Shown: positions 1 to 6,098, counted from the stretch's first letter. The stretch: 6,100 nucleotides of DNA from Firmicutes bacterium CAG:475 (GCA_000434435.1 FR895556.1:1-6100), one strand, 5' to 3'. The notes: generated by a model from the letters alone, not told the origin. A program made the numbers and translations.

Positions 1-34
1 TTCTCGCCGCCTTGCGGCTCGTGTTCCGTCTTCG
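1..34 (-). repeat. Repeat A, copy 1, cut by the window edge (downstream of the DUF1846 gene)
   Basis: Second copy of the repeat at 1905-1937, in the same orientation and again shortly after a stop codon (37 bases after the DUF1846 stop). The hairpin GCCGC/GCGGC (6-10 with 14-18) is intact with a three-base loop. The element probably continues to the left beyond base 1, so its full extent is unseen. The remaining 3' flank (35-71) shows no terminator. Confidence 0.6.
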
Positions 35-71
35 TATGTGTTTTCACAATCAACAGTTTATATGGTGGTTT

Positions 72-1556
72 TCACTCTATAAACAGGGTATTGTCGAGAA
101 ATTCGGGCGAGCAAGTGAGGCGCACGCCGAGTTTTCTGAACGGATTTTCGTCCGCTTTGAAGAGCATGTGCGTCGAGTGTGCGTCGCAGCCTTCGAGCAA
201 AGGCAGTTGTTCCATTGCCGTTGCGGCGTTTGCGTCGGATGCCGCGCATATGGACAATGCGATGAGTGCCTCTTCGAGCGTCAACGTCTTGTTGTGTTCC
301 TTCAAAATCTTCGTTTTGAGGTCGATGATAGGACCTATGACGTAAGGCGAGATGAGTTTTTGATTGTCCTTTATGCCGGCAAGCATTTTGACTGCATTGA
401 ACACGCATGCAGCGGACGCGCTCATTCTCTTTGTATTCTTACCCGTGACTATTCTGCCGTCTTGAAGTTCGAGCGCAACGGCTCCGCAATTTTCGTTGTC
501 CTCGCTCTTCTTTTTTGCGACTTCGACGATTTTTCTGTCCGCTACGTTTATGCCCAATCTCGACATCAAAAATTCAAGTCTGCTGACGGTGTCTTGCGTA
601 CCCGTGCCTGTTTTGAGATCGCAAAGAGCTTTGAAGTATCTGCGCAAAACCTCTTGCTTGGACGCCTCTCGGCACGCCTCGTCGTCCACGATGCAATACC
701 CTGCCATATTTACGCCCATATCCGTCGGGGATTTGTAGATGCACTCCTCGCCCGTAATCTTTTCCAAAATGCTCTTGACGACGGGAAAAACTTCTATATC
801 TCTGTTGTAGTTGACGGTGATTTCGCCGTAAGCGTCGAGGTGGAAATTGTCCACTTTGTTGACGTCTTTAAGGTCTGCCGTCGCCGCCTCGTACGCAACG
901 TTGACGGGATGATTGAGAGGAATATTCCATATGGGGAAAGTTTCAAACTTCGCATATCCCGCTTTCACGCCTCTCTTGTTTTCGTGATAGAGCTGGCTCA
1001 GACAAGTTGCAAGTTTTCCGCTTCCCGGACCGGGCGCGGTCAAAACCACGAGAGGTCTTGTCGTCGTGATGTAAGGATTTGCGCCGTAGCCTTCATCCGA
1101 AACGATTGTGTCGATTTCGTGAGGATAGCCCTTTGTCGGACGGTGGATATAAACCTTGATGCCGCGGTTTTCGAGTTTTTGTTTGTACGCTAGCGCGCCT
1201 TGCTGGTCAGTGAACATGGTGATGACGACGCAGTTGATGTATATGCCCATTGCGGAAATGTTGTCAATCATTCTCTCGACTTCACTTCCGTATGTGATGC
1301 CGTAGTCGGCGCGAATTTTGTTGCGCTCGATTGCGTTTGCGTTTATGCAAATGACAAGTTCCGCCTTATCGCGAAGTTTTTGCAGAAGTTTGATTTTCGC
1401 CGCCTTGTCAAAGCCGGGGAGCACTCTTGCCGCGTGCAAATCGTCGAAGAGTTTACCGCCGAATTCCAAATAGAGTTTGTCGAAGTGACTTATGCGTTCA
1501 AGGATGTGCTCCGACTGTTTTTGCATATACATGTTGCTGTCAAAACCGCTTTTCAT
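72..1556 (-). CDS. DUF1846 domain-containing protein (function unknown)
   Basis: The 494-residue product matches what I know of the DUF1846 family (COG4868-like), which is widespread in Bacillota and Actinomycetota and normally about 490-510 residues, so it looks full length. Family hallmarks seen: FGGKLFDD followed by HAARVLPGFD (residues 32-50), CINANAIERNKIRADYGITY (70-89), DEGYGANPYITTTRPL (154-169), a glycine-rich P-loop-like stretch APGPGSGK (174-181; not a strict Walker A, as Leu follows the Lys where Ser/Thr is expected), then AKFETFPIWNIPLNHPVN (202-219) and NYNRDIEVFPV (249-259). No signal peptide or membrane segment is seen, so it is probably cytosolic. An in-frame start 31 codons upstream (1649) is possible, but the ATG at 1556 has AAGGAAA (1562-1568) five bases before it, and the family sequence begins just after it (MKSGFDSNMYMQKQ), so 1556 is chosen. 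Family membership is confident; biochemical role is unknown. A link to the glycogen genes is not shown by the sequence: a 439-base repeat-rich gap separates them. Confidence 0.93.
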   Translation of the reverse strand: MKSGFDSNMYMQKQSEHILERISHFDKLYLEFGGKLFDDLHAARVLPGFDKAAKIKLLQKLRDKAELVICINANAIERNKIRADYGITYGSEVERMIDNISAMGIYINCVVITMFTDQQGALAYKQKLENRGIKVYIHRPTKGYPHEIDTIVSDEGYGANPYITTTRPLVVLTAPGPGSGKLATCLSQLYHENKRGVKAGYAKFETFPIWNIPLNHPVNVAYEAATADLKDVNKVDNFHLDAYGEITVNYNRDIEVFPVVKSILEKITGEECIYKSPTDMGVNMAGYCIVDDEACREASKQEVLRRYFKALCDLKTGTGTQDTVSRLEFLMSRLGINVADRKIVEVAKKKSEDNENCGAVALELQDGRIVTGKNTKRMSASAACVFNAVKMLAGIKDNQKLISPYVIGPIIDLKTKILKEHNKTLTLEEALIALSICAASDANAATAMEQLPLLEGCDAHSTHMLFKADENPFRKLGVRLTCSPEFLDNTLFIE

Positions 1557-1561
1557 ATTGA

Positions 1562-1568
1562 TTTCCTT
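1562..1568 (-). promoter_or_regulatory. Ribosome binding site of the DUF1846 gene
   Basis: AAGGAAA on the minus strand, five bases before the ATG at 1556. It supports this start over the upstream in-frame start at 1649, which lies in AT-rich leader sequence atypical of the family. Confidence 0.85.
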
Positions 1569-1640
1569 AGTGTTATATTTGTTTTGCTGTTTTATTTTCA
1601 CTACACGCGTATCGGGTGTATTCTTTATTGCAATTTTCCC

Positions 1641-1683
1641 CTTCCTCACGTGTTTGTTCGTCCTCTACAAGAGTGTGAGGGGG
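1641..1683 (-). other. Stem-loop enclosing the repeat B core, in the DUF1846 leader
   Basis: CCTCAC (1644-1649) and GTGAGG (1675-1680) form a perfect 6-bp stem, extendable by neighbouring C and G runs with two unpaired T's. The loop holds the 18-base core, which has its own short CTCT/AGAG hairpin (1663-1666 with 1670-1673). If transcription starts upstream, this would be a structured part of the 5' UTR. No known riboswitch was recognised. Confidence 0.4.
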
Positions 1684-1735
1684 AGTACTTTAAATGCAAC
1701 ATCACCCCTTCCCTTCGGGCTTTCCCCTATTGCTC
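1657..1735 (-). repeat. Repeat B, copy 1 (leader of the DUF1846 gene)
   Basis: A 79-base stretch that aligns with 6021-6098 at about two thirds identity and one indel. The end nearest the gene is an exact 18-base match, ACTCTTGTAGAGGACGAA on the minus strand (1657-1674), which ends 100 bases before the DUF1846 start. The distal end carries a small CCC/GGG hairpin (1711-1719) next to G-runs, as in the other copy. Similarity stops abruptly after the 18-base core, which gives a clear edge. Confidence 0.7.
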
Positions 1736-1823
1736 AAACTTACGCCAATTCTCTATAAGATTTATCGTCGTTCGCAAGAGGGGAAGTCGGCACTCGCATA
1801 AATAAGTATCGTTCTCTCATTAT

Positions 1824-1852
1824 GCCACTGCGCTTTGTGCGCCAGGCGTGGC
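1824..1852 (-). repeat. Imperfect palindrome in the glgP-DUF1846 gap
   Basis: GCCAC (1824-1828) pairs with GTGGC (1848-1852) and GCGC (1830-1833) with GCGC (1839-1842) around a five-base loop, with a 1/5-base internal asymmetry. It is one of several adjacent stems between 1820 and 1980. Confidence 0.45.
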
Positions 1853-1904
1853 CAACAACACGGCGCAGTCGCTTGTACTTTCCATCAAGCTCGGCGCTCC
1901 ATGG

Positions 1905-1937
1905 CTCGCCGCCGTTGCGGCTCGAAATCTGTCTTCG
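1905..1937 (-). repeat. Repeat A, copy 2 (downstream of glgP)
   Basis: This 33-base stretch aligns with 3-34 at 28 of 33 positions with one indel. On the minus strand both read CGAAGAC, a variable 5-6 bases, CGAGCCGCAA, then GGCGGCGAG. The core folds as GCCGC/GCGGC (1908-1912 with 1917-1921); the loop is four bases here and three in the other copy, so the stem is kept while the loop varies. It begins about 58 bases after the glgP stop. Probably part of a larger dispersed element. Confidence 0.65.
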
Positions 1938-1951
1938 AACAATTTTGCGAA

Positions 1952-1979
1952 AGCCGTTGCACAAATACAAGCAACGGCT
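1952..1979 (-). terminator. Stem-loop just after glgP, possible weak terminator
   Basis: AGCCGTTGC and GCAACGGCT arms (1971-1979 and 1952-1960) make a perfect 9-bp stem with a 10-base loop, starting 16 bases after the glgP stop codon. Position and stem strength suit a transcript end, but on the minus strand the stem is followed only by TTCGCAAAATT rather than a solid T-run, so termination may be weak or the hairpin may act as an exonuclease barrier. Its arm is repeated at 1911-1918, giving a competing fold. Confidence 0.5.
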
Positions 1980-1995
1980 CGACGCAGCTATTTGC

Positions 1996-4425
1996 TCATT
2001 TGTGCACTTTTTTCAGGTTCCAGATGCGAGTGGCATACTCCTCCACCGACCTATCCGCTGCGAAGAATCCCGCTTTGGCAATGTTGACAAGGGACATGCG
2101 GTTCCAGGCTTCTTTGTCGAGGTAAGTGTCGTTCACGCGACGTTGAGCAGCAGAATAGCTGTCAAAGTCGGCAAAAACCATATAGCTGTCGGGTTGACCT
2201 CCGCGCCCTGTGGTAAGCGAATCGGCAATTTCTCCGAATGAGATGTTGTTGATGCCTTGACGGAGAGTGTCGACGAGGCGTTTAATACGCGGATTGGTTT
2301 GATAATAATGAGAGGGATTGTAGCCCTTTCTCCAAAGCTCTTCGACCTCGTTGGCAAGCATACCGAAAAGGAAAATGTTGCCGTCGCCGACTTCTTGATG
2401 GATTTCAACGTTTGCGCCGTCGAGTGTGCCGATGGTGAGCGCGCCGTTGATCATAAACTTCATATTGCCCGTGCCGCTTGCTTCTTTGCCTGCGAGAGAA
2501 ATTTGCTCGCTGACTTCGGCTGCCGGCATGATGATTTCGGCAAGGGATACGCGGTAGTTTTCAAGGAACACGACTTTGAGTCTGCCCTTGACGTCGGGAT
2601 CGTTGTTTACGAGATCGCCCAGCGCACAGATAAAGCGAATGATTTGCTTTGCCATATAGTATGCGCTTGCCGCTTTTGCGCCGAAAATGAACGTGCGCGG
2701 TTGGATATCGAGATTGGGATTATCTTTGATTTGCAAATACAAATCGAGGATATTGAGAGCGTTGAGAAGTTGACGCTTGTACTCGTGCAATCTCTTCACT
2801 TGCACGTCGAAGATGCTGTCGGGGTTGACCTCGACGTTGTTGTGTTCGAGGATATACTTTGCAAGGTCTTGCTTGTTTTGACGCTTGATGTCGGCAAGGC
2901 GGTCGAGAACCTGTCTGTCGCCCATATATCTTTGCAAGTCTTGCAATTTGTCTGCGTCTTTGAGCCAGCCGTCGCCGATAAGCTCGTTGATGAGGGACGC
3001 AAGGCGGGGATTTGCCTCGGCAACCCAACGTCTGTGCGTGATGCCGTTGGTAACGTTTGTAAACTTTTCGGGGTGCATGCGATAGTAATCCGCAAAAACG
3101 TCGTTTTTGAGAATATCGCTGTGCAGTGCGCTGACGCCGTTTATGGTGTGCGAAGTCACAAGGCAGAGATTTGCCATTTTAACCTGCCCGTTCGAAAGGA
3201 TTGCGTTGCGGTTGACAACGTCCCAGTTGTTGGGATAGAACGCCCACAACTCGCCGCAGAAACGCTGGTTGATTTCCTGCACGATTTGATAAATTCTGGG
3301 AAGCAGGCTTTGGAAAAGACTTTGCGGCCATTTTTCGAGAGCTTCCGCCATAACCGTGTGGTTGGTGTAAGAAACGACGTGCGTTGCGATGTCCCACGCT
3401 TGATCCCAGCCGTAGCCGTACTCGTCGAGAAGAAGACGCATAAGTTCGGGAATACAGAGTGTCGGGTGCGTGTCGTTGATGTGGATCGCAACTCTGTCCG
3501 CAAGGTTGTCAAGGCTCGGATTGAACTTCAAGTGACGGCGCAAAATGGATTGAATGGACGCCGAAACGAAGAAGTATTGTTGTTTAAGGCGCAACGATTT
3601 GCCTTCGATGTGGTCGTCGGCGGGATAAAGCACCTTATTGATGGACTCCGCCATAGCCTTTGCCGCACTCGCCTTGATATATTCGCCTTTGCTGAACATA
3701 TCCATATCGAAATCTTGCGGAGCTTGCGACTTCCAAAGTCTTAAACGGTTGACCGCACTGGTGTTGTAGCCGGACACGTTCATATCGTACGGCACTGCGT
3801 TGACGACGGTGCAATCTCTTTGCGTGACGGTAAGCTTGCCGTCTTGCCAGTTTTGGTCCACCACACCGCCGAATCTGACCTGATAAGTTTCTTCGGGACG
3901 AGGATTGAGCCAAACGTCGCCCATTTTGAGCCAATCATCGGGCTGTTCGAGTTGCCAACCGTCAACGATAACTTGCTTGAAAATGCCGTAATCGTAAAGG
4001 ATGCAGAATCCGTTTGCGGGATAATCGCAAGACGTGAGCGAGTCCATATATGCGGCGGCAAGTCTGCCAAGACCGCCGTTGCCGAGCCCCGCATCGGGCT
4101 CGAAGGCATAGATTTCGTCCATCTTCACACCGAAACTTTCAACCGCTTTCGTCACCTCGTCGGTGATACCCATGTTGAAAAGATGGTTGCGAAGGGATCT
4201 CCCGAGCAAGAATTCCATTGACATATAGTAGACTTGTTTTGCGTTTTGGGCGCGGCACTCTTTTTTGAAGTTGACACGCTCGGACGTGAGCAAATCTCTG
4301 ATGACCATGCAAGTTGCGCGGTAGATTTGCGCCTTGCTGGCGTCTTCGGCTTTGACGCCGAAATAACTGGTGAGCACGCCGGAAATATGATTTTCGATTT
4401 CCTTTTGCGTAATGTTGAATTTCAT
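1996..4425 (-). CDS. glgP: Glycogen/starch/maltodextrin phosphorylase (GT35, PLP-dependent)
   Basis: This enzyme removes glucose from the non-reducing ends of alpha-1,4-glucans with inorganic phosphate, giving glucose-1-phosphate; it is cytosolic. The 809-residue length fits the classical GT35 family (about 800-850). Motifs in order: YYMSMEFLLGR (66-76), GLGNGGLGRLAA (113-124), NDTHP (317-321), YTNHTVMAEALEKW (353-366), NVTNGITHRRW (457-467), DVQVKRLHEYKRQLLN (540-555), and the cofactor signature EASGTGNMKFMINGA from residue 648, with Lys656 as the expected pyridoxal-phosphate Schiff-base lysine. I saw no interruption or missing catalytic block. The N-terminus is short and shows no obvious counterpart of the regulated phosphoserine region of animal enzymes, as is usual in bacteria. 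The start is supported by AAGGA (4432-4436) six bases upstream, within a purine-rich run. It lies 97 bases after glgA in the same direction, so it may be co-transcribed with it, but a TATAAT box in that gap (4465-4470) allows its own promoter. Preference for glycogen versus maltodextrin cannot be read from the sequence. Confidence 0.98.
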   Translation of the reverse strand: MKFNITQKEIENHISGVLTSYFGVKAEDASKAQIYRATCMVIRDLLTSERVNFKKECRAQNAKQVYYMSMEFLLGRSLRNHLFNMGITDEVTKAVESFGVKMDEIYAFEPDAGLGNGGLGRLAAAYMDSLTSCDYPANGFCILYDYGIFKQVIVDGWQLEQPDDWLKMGDVWLNPRPEETYQVRFGGVVDQNWQDGKLTVTQRDCTVVNAVPYDMNVSGYNTSAVNRLRLWKSQAPQDFDMDMFSKGEYIKASAAKAMAESINKVLYPADDHIEGKSLRLKQQYFFVSASIQSILRRHLKFNPSLDNLADRVAIHINDTHPTLCIPELMRLLLDEYGYGWDQAWDIATHVVSYTNHTVMAEALEKWPQSLFQSLLPRIYQIVQEINQRFCGELWAFYPNNWDVVNRNAILSNGQVKMANLCLVTSHTINGVSALHSDILKNDVFADYYRMHPEKFTNVTNGITHRRWVAEANPRLASLINELIGDGWLKDADKLQDLQRYMGDRQVLDRLADIKRQNKQDLAKYILEHNNVEVNPDSIFDVQVKRLHEYKRQLLNALNILDLYLQIKDNPNLDIQPRTFIFGAKAASAYYMAKQIIRFICALGDLVNNDPDVKGRLKVVFLENYRVSLAEIIMPAAEVSEQISLAGKEASGTGNMKFMINGALTIGTLDGANVEIHQEVGDGNIFLFGMLANEVEELWRKGYNPSHYYQTNPRIKRLVDTLRQGINNISFGEIADSLTTGRGGQPDSYMVFADFDSYSAAQRRVNDTYLDKEAWNRMSLVNIAKAGFFAADRSVEEYATRIWNLKKVHK

Positions 4426-4431
4426 ATCCTT

Positions 4432-4436
4432 TCCTT
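4432..4436 (-). promoter_or_regulatory. Ribosome binding site of glgP
   Basis: AAGGA on the minus strand, six bases before the glgP ATG, inside a longer run of purines (about 4426-4440) that offers several overlapping Shine-Dalgarno registers. Confidence 0.8.
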
Positions 4437-4464
4437 CCTTCCGCTTTCCCCCGGACGAAAGATA

Positions 4465-4470
4465 ATTATA
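4465..4470 (-). promoter_or_regulatory. Possible -10 box of a glgP promoter
   Basis: A perfect TATAAT on the minus strand, 39 bases before the glgP start codon. No TTGACA-like -35 is present at 16-18 bases spacing; that position is instead taken by one arm of the inverted repeat at 4486-4506. The box lies in a strongly AT-rich stretch, so a chance match is possible. If real, glgP can be expressed separately from glgA, perhaps with help of an activator or under control of a repressor. Confidence 0.4.
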
Positions 4471-4483
4471 TTTTCTTTTTTTA

Positions 4484-4508
4484 TGCGTCGCATTGTCGTT
4501 GCGACGTA
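4484..4508 (-). promoter_or_regulatory. Inverted repeat between glgA and glgP
   Basis: CGTCGCA (4486-4492) and TGCGACG (4500-4506) form a perfect 7-bp inverted repeat around a 7-base centre, extendable by a G-T and a T-A pair. On the minus strand it is followed by an A-rich, not T-rich, run, so it is not a normal intrinsic terminator for glgA. Its position about 16 bases upstream of the TATAAT box would suit an operator overlapping the -35 region of glgP; an intercistronic mRNA hairpin that shields the end of the glgA message is the alternative. Confidence 0.55.
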
Positions 4509-4522
4509 AATATTATTTTTTA

Positions 4523-5947
4523 TCAAAGATTTTGATAGATCTCGACATATTTCTTTGCGCTGACGTCCCAACCGAAATCCGACTTCATATCGTTTCGAAC
4601 AATCAAATCCCAGTTGTCCTTGTCATTGTAGGTTGCGTATGCACGCCACACCGCGTCGAGCATATCGTATGCGTTGTAGGTCTTGAACGTGAATCCCTTG
4701 CCTTCGCCCGTTTCGGGATTGAACGCGGGCACGGTGTCTTTAAGGCCGCCCGTTTCGCGCACCACGGGCACGGAGCCGTATCTCATTGCAATGAGCTGGG
4801 ACAATCCGCACGGCTCGAATTTGGACGGCATAAGGAAGATGTCGCTTGCGCCGTACAGTTTGGACGCAAGGTCGCTTGAAAACGCAAGGATTGCTCTGAA
4901 CTTGTTGGGATGACGCTCCTCGACGGATTTCATCATGTTTTCGTACTTCCAATCGCCCGTGCCGAGCACAACGACTTGAACGTCCGCGCGCATAATGTCG
5001 TCAATCACGGCGCCGACAAGGTCGAGTCCCTTTTGCTCGGTGAGCCTTGTCACCATTGCGATGAGAGGACGATTTTCATCAAAGGGCAAATTGATCATTT
5101 CGCAAATTGCCTTTTTGTTTTCCGCTTTCTTGACGGCGTAGTTTTTGACGGTATAATTTGCAAACAATCTCTTGTCCGTCTTTGGATCGTAAAGCGTTTG
5201 ATCTATGCCGTTGACAACTCCGTGAAGTTTGTATCTGCGGTTTGAAAGAATACCTTCGAGCCCGTAGGAATAGAAGGGATCGAGAATTTCTTGCGCATAC
5301 GTTTCGCTGACAGTCGTAACCGCATTGGAGGATTCTATACCGCCCTTCATATAGTTGACGCAATCGCCGTTCATCACGAGCGGACGCGCCCAGTCCGGCA
5401 AACCGAGAATATCTCCGATGAGATTGTCGCCGTACTTGCCCTGGAACTCGATATTGTGAATGGTAAACACGGTTTTGATGCGTTGATATTCCTCGCTTGC
5501 GCGATAGAACACGTCGAGGAACACGGGAGTAAGAGCCGTGTGCCAATCGTTTGCGTGAATCACGTCGGGGAAGAAATCGATGAGCGGCAACACTTCGAGC
5601 ACCGCTTTTGAGAAGAACGCAAAGCGTTCGCCGTCGTCAAAGTGGCCGTAAAGTCCTTTGCGCTTGAAATAATACTCGTTGTCCACAAAATAGTATGTCA
5701 CACCGTCGTACGCCGCCTCGTACACTCCGCAGTATTGACGACGCCAACTCAAATCCACAAAAGTGGACGCAACGAATCTGACCGTATCGCGATACGTTTC
5801 TTTGATTTCTTCTTTGTAAAACGGGATTATCACCCTGCAATCGTGACCTTGCGCATTGAGTGCTTTTGGAAGCGCGCCCGCAACGTCGCCGAGTCCGCCC
5901 GAGCGAACGAACGGCATTGCTTCAGATGCAACAAATAATATTTTCAT
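4523..5947 (-). CDS. glgA: Glycogen synthase (ADP-glucose-type, GT5)
   Basis: The product transfers glucose from ADP-glucose to the non-reducing end of a growing alpha-1,4-glucan, the chain-elongating step of bacterial glycogen synthesis. It has 474 residues, close to E. coli GlgA (477). The N-terminal GT5 domain shows MKILFVASEAMPF, then RSGGLGDVAGALP (15-27), HANDWHTALTP (131-141) and TIHNIEFQGKYG (162-173). The C-terminal GT-B domain shows VNGID (245-249), MVTRLTEQKGLDL (298-310, equivalents of E. coli Arg300 and Lys305), and SKFEPCGLSQL (375-385) with Glu378 at the conserved catalytic-region glutamate. The donor-loop motif is usually K-T/S-G-G-L; here it is Arg15-Ser-Gly-Gly-Leu. An in-frame ATG at 5983 would add 12 residues (MKKVTSFKKEKN), but it lacks a ribosome binding site, while AAGGAG (5954-5959) sits six bases before 5947, where the family sequence begins. 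glgP follows on the same strand. Any upstream partner such as glgC/glgD would lie beyond the window. Confidence 0.98.
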   Translation of the reverse strand: MKILFVASEAMPFVRSGGLGDVAGALPKALNAQGHDCRVIIPFYKEEIKETYRDTVRFVASTFVDLSWRRQYCGVYEAAYDGVTYYFVDNEYYFKRKGLYGHFDDGERFAFFSKAVLEVLPLIDFFPDVIHANDWHTALTPVFLDVFYRASEEYQRIKTVFTIHNIEFQGKYGDNLIGDILGLPDWARPLVMNGDCVNYMKGGIESSNAVTTVSETYAQEILDPFYSYGLEGILSNRRYKLHGVVNGIDQTLYDPKTDKRLFANYTVKNYAVKKAENKKAICEMINLPFDENRPLIAMVTRLTEQKGLDLVGAVIDDIMRADVQVVVLGTGDWKYENMMKSVEERHPNKFRAILAFSSDLASKLYGASDIFLMPSKFEPCGLSQLIAMRYGSVPVVRETGGLKDTVPAFNPETGEGKGFTFKTYNAYDMLDAVWRAYATYNDKDNWDLIVRNDMKSDFGWDVSAKKYVEIYQNL

Positions 5948-5953
5948 ATTTTT

Positions 5954-5959
5954 CTCCTT
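5954..5959 (-). promoter_or_regulatory. Ribosome binding site of glgA
   Basis: AAGGAG on the minus strand, six bases before the ATG at 5947. It decides the start against the in-frame ATG at 5983, which is preceded by pyrimidine-rich CTAACCCT and has no such site. Confidence 0.9.
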
Positions 5960-5983
5960 TTTGAAGGATGTAACTTTTTTCAT

Positions 5984-6007
5984 AGGGTTAGCGTATTATC
6001 GCACCCT
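5984..6007 (-). other. Hairpin in the glgA leader
   Basis: AGGGT/ACCCT (5984-5988 with 6003-6007) plus GCG/CGC (5991-5993 with 6000-6002) give an 8-bp stem with a two-base bulge and a six-base AT loop, ending 36 bases before the glgA start. No T-run follows on the minus strand, so it is not an intrinsic terminator. It may be an operator or an mRNA leader hairpin; the loop includes GATAAT preceded by TG, a weak extended -10 candidate without a matching -35. Confidence 0.4.
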
Positions 6008-6020
6008 GAATGAGCGAGGA

Positions 6021-6098
6021 TTCGTCCTCTACAAGAGTTGAACGGCGCGAACTCTTAATTAGATGAACCCCCTCTTTCCGGACACGCCGGTATTTCTC
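6021..6098 (-). repeat. Repeat B, copy 2 (leader of glgA)
   Basis: Partner of 1657-1735, same orientation, with the exact 18-base core at 6021-6038, which ends 73 bases before the glgA start. This copy folds better: AAGAGTT (6033-6039) pairs with AACTCTT (6050-6056), extended past a bulge by CTA/TAG (6029-6031 with 6060-6062), and a second stem CCGG/CCGG lies at 6078-6090. The element may continue beyond the window edge. Confidence 0.7.

Larger units (their letters stand above)
1557..1995. other. 439-base gene-free, repeat- and hairpin-rich gap
   Basis: No credible protein gene is seen here. Contents in transcript order: stem-loop after glgP (1952-1979); repeat A (1905-1937); an imperfect palindrome centred on CCATGG (1893-1910); palindrome 1824-1852; an undistinguished stretch (about 1736-1820); repeat B (1657-1735) with the stem-loop 1641-1683; and an AT-rich leader to the DUF1846 gene. 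No clear sigma-70 promoter was found for that gene; a TATAAC near 1574-1579 is too close to the start codon to be convincing. The GC-rich, palindromic half (1820-1980) differs sharply from the AT-rich leader (1557-1640). Confidence 0.7.

Noticed and set aside
12..1193. A 393-codon open frame on the plus strand, opposite the DUF1846 gene
   Set aside because: Antisense to a clear family member, Cys/Arg/Val-rich low-plausibility protein without known domains; treated as a shadow.
1557..1649. A 31-residue N-terminal extension of the DUF1846 protein
   Set aside because: Although in frame, it is not typical of the family, and the ATG at 1556 has a well-spaced AAGGAAA.
1641..1683. A known riboswitch or T-box upstream of the DUF1846 gene
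   Set aside because: Only short stems are visible; no conserved core of any riboswitch class or T-box sequence was recognised.
1740..1970. A 76-codon open frame on the minus strand in the glgP-DUF1846 gap
   Set aside because: It would start at a TTG in the loop of the glgP stem-loop without a ribosome binding site, and it runs through the palindromic repeat block; better explained as repeat sequence.
1822..2241. Open frames of 79-139 codons on the plus strand across the gap and the glgP 3' end
   Set aside because: They overlap the glgP coding end antisense and the hairpin block, with no family resemblance and no supporting translation signals.
2257..3744. A 495-codon open frame on the plus strand, opposite glgP
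   Set aside because: It lies wholly antisense to a confidently identified phosphorylase, has no recognisable family motifs and no good ribosome binding site; such frames arise from the codon bias of the sense gene.
4484..4508. Intrinsic terminator for glgA
   Set aside because: The stem is good, but on the transcribed strand it is followed by an A-rich, not T-rich, run.
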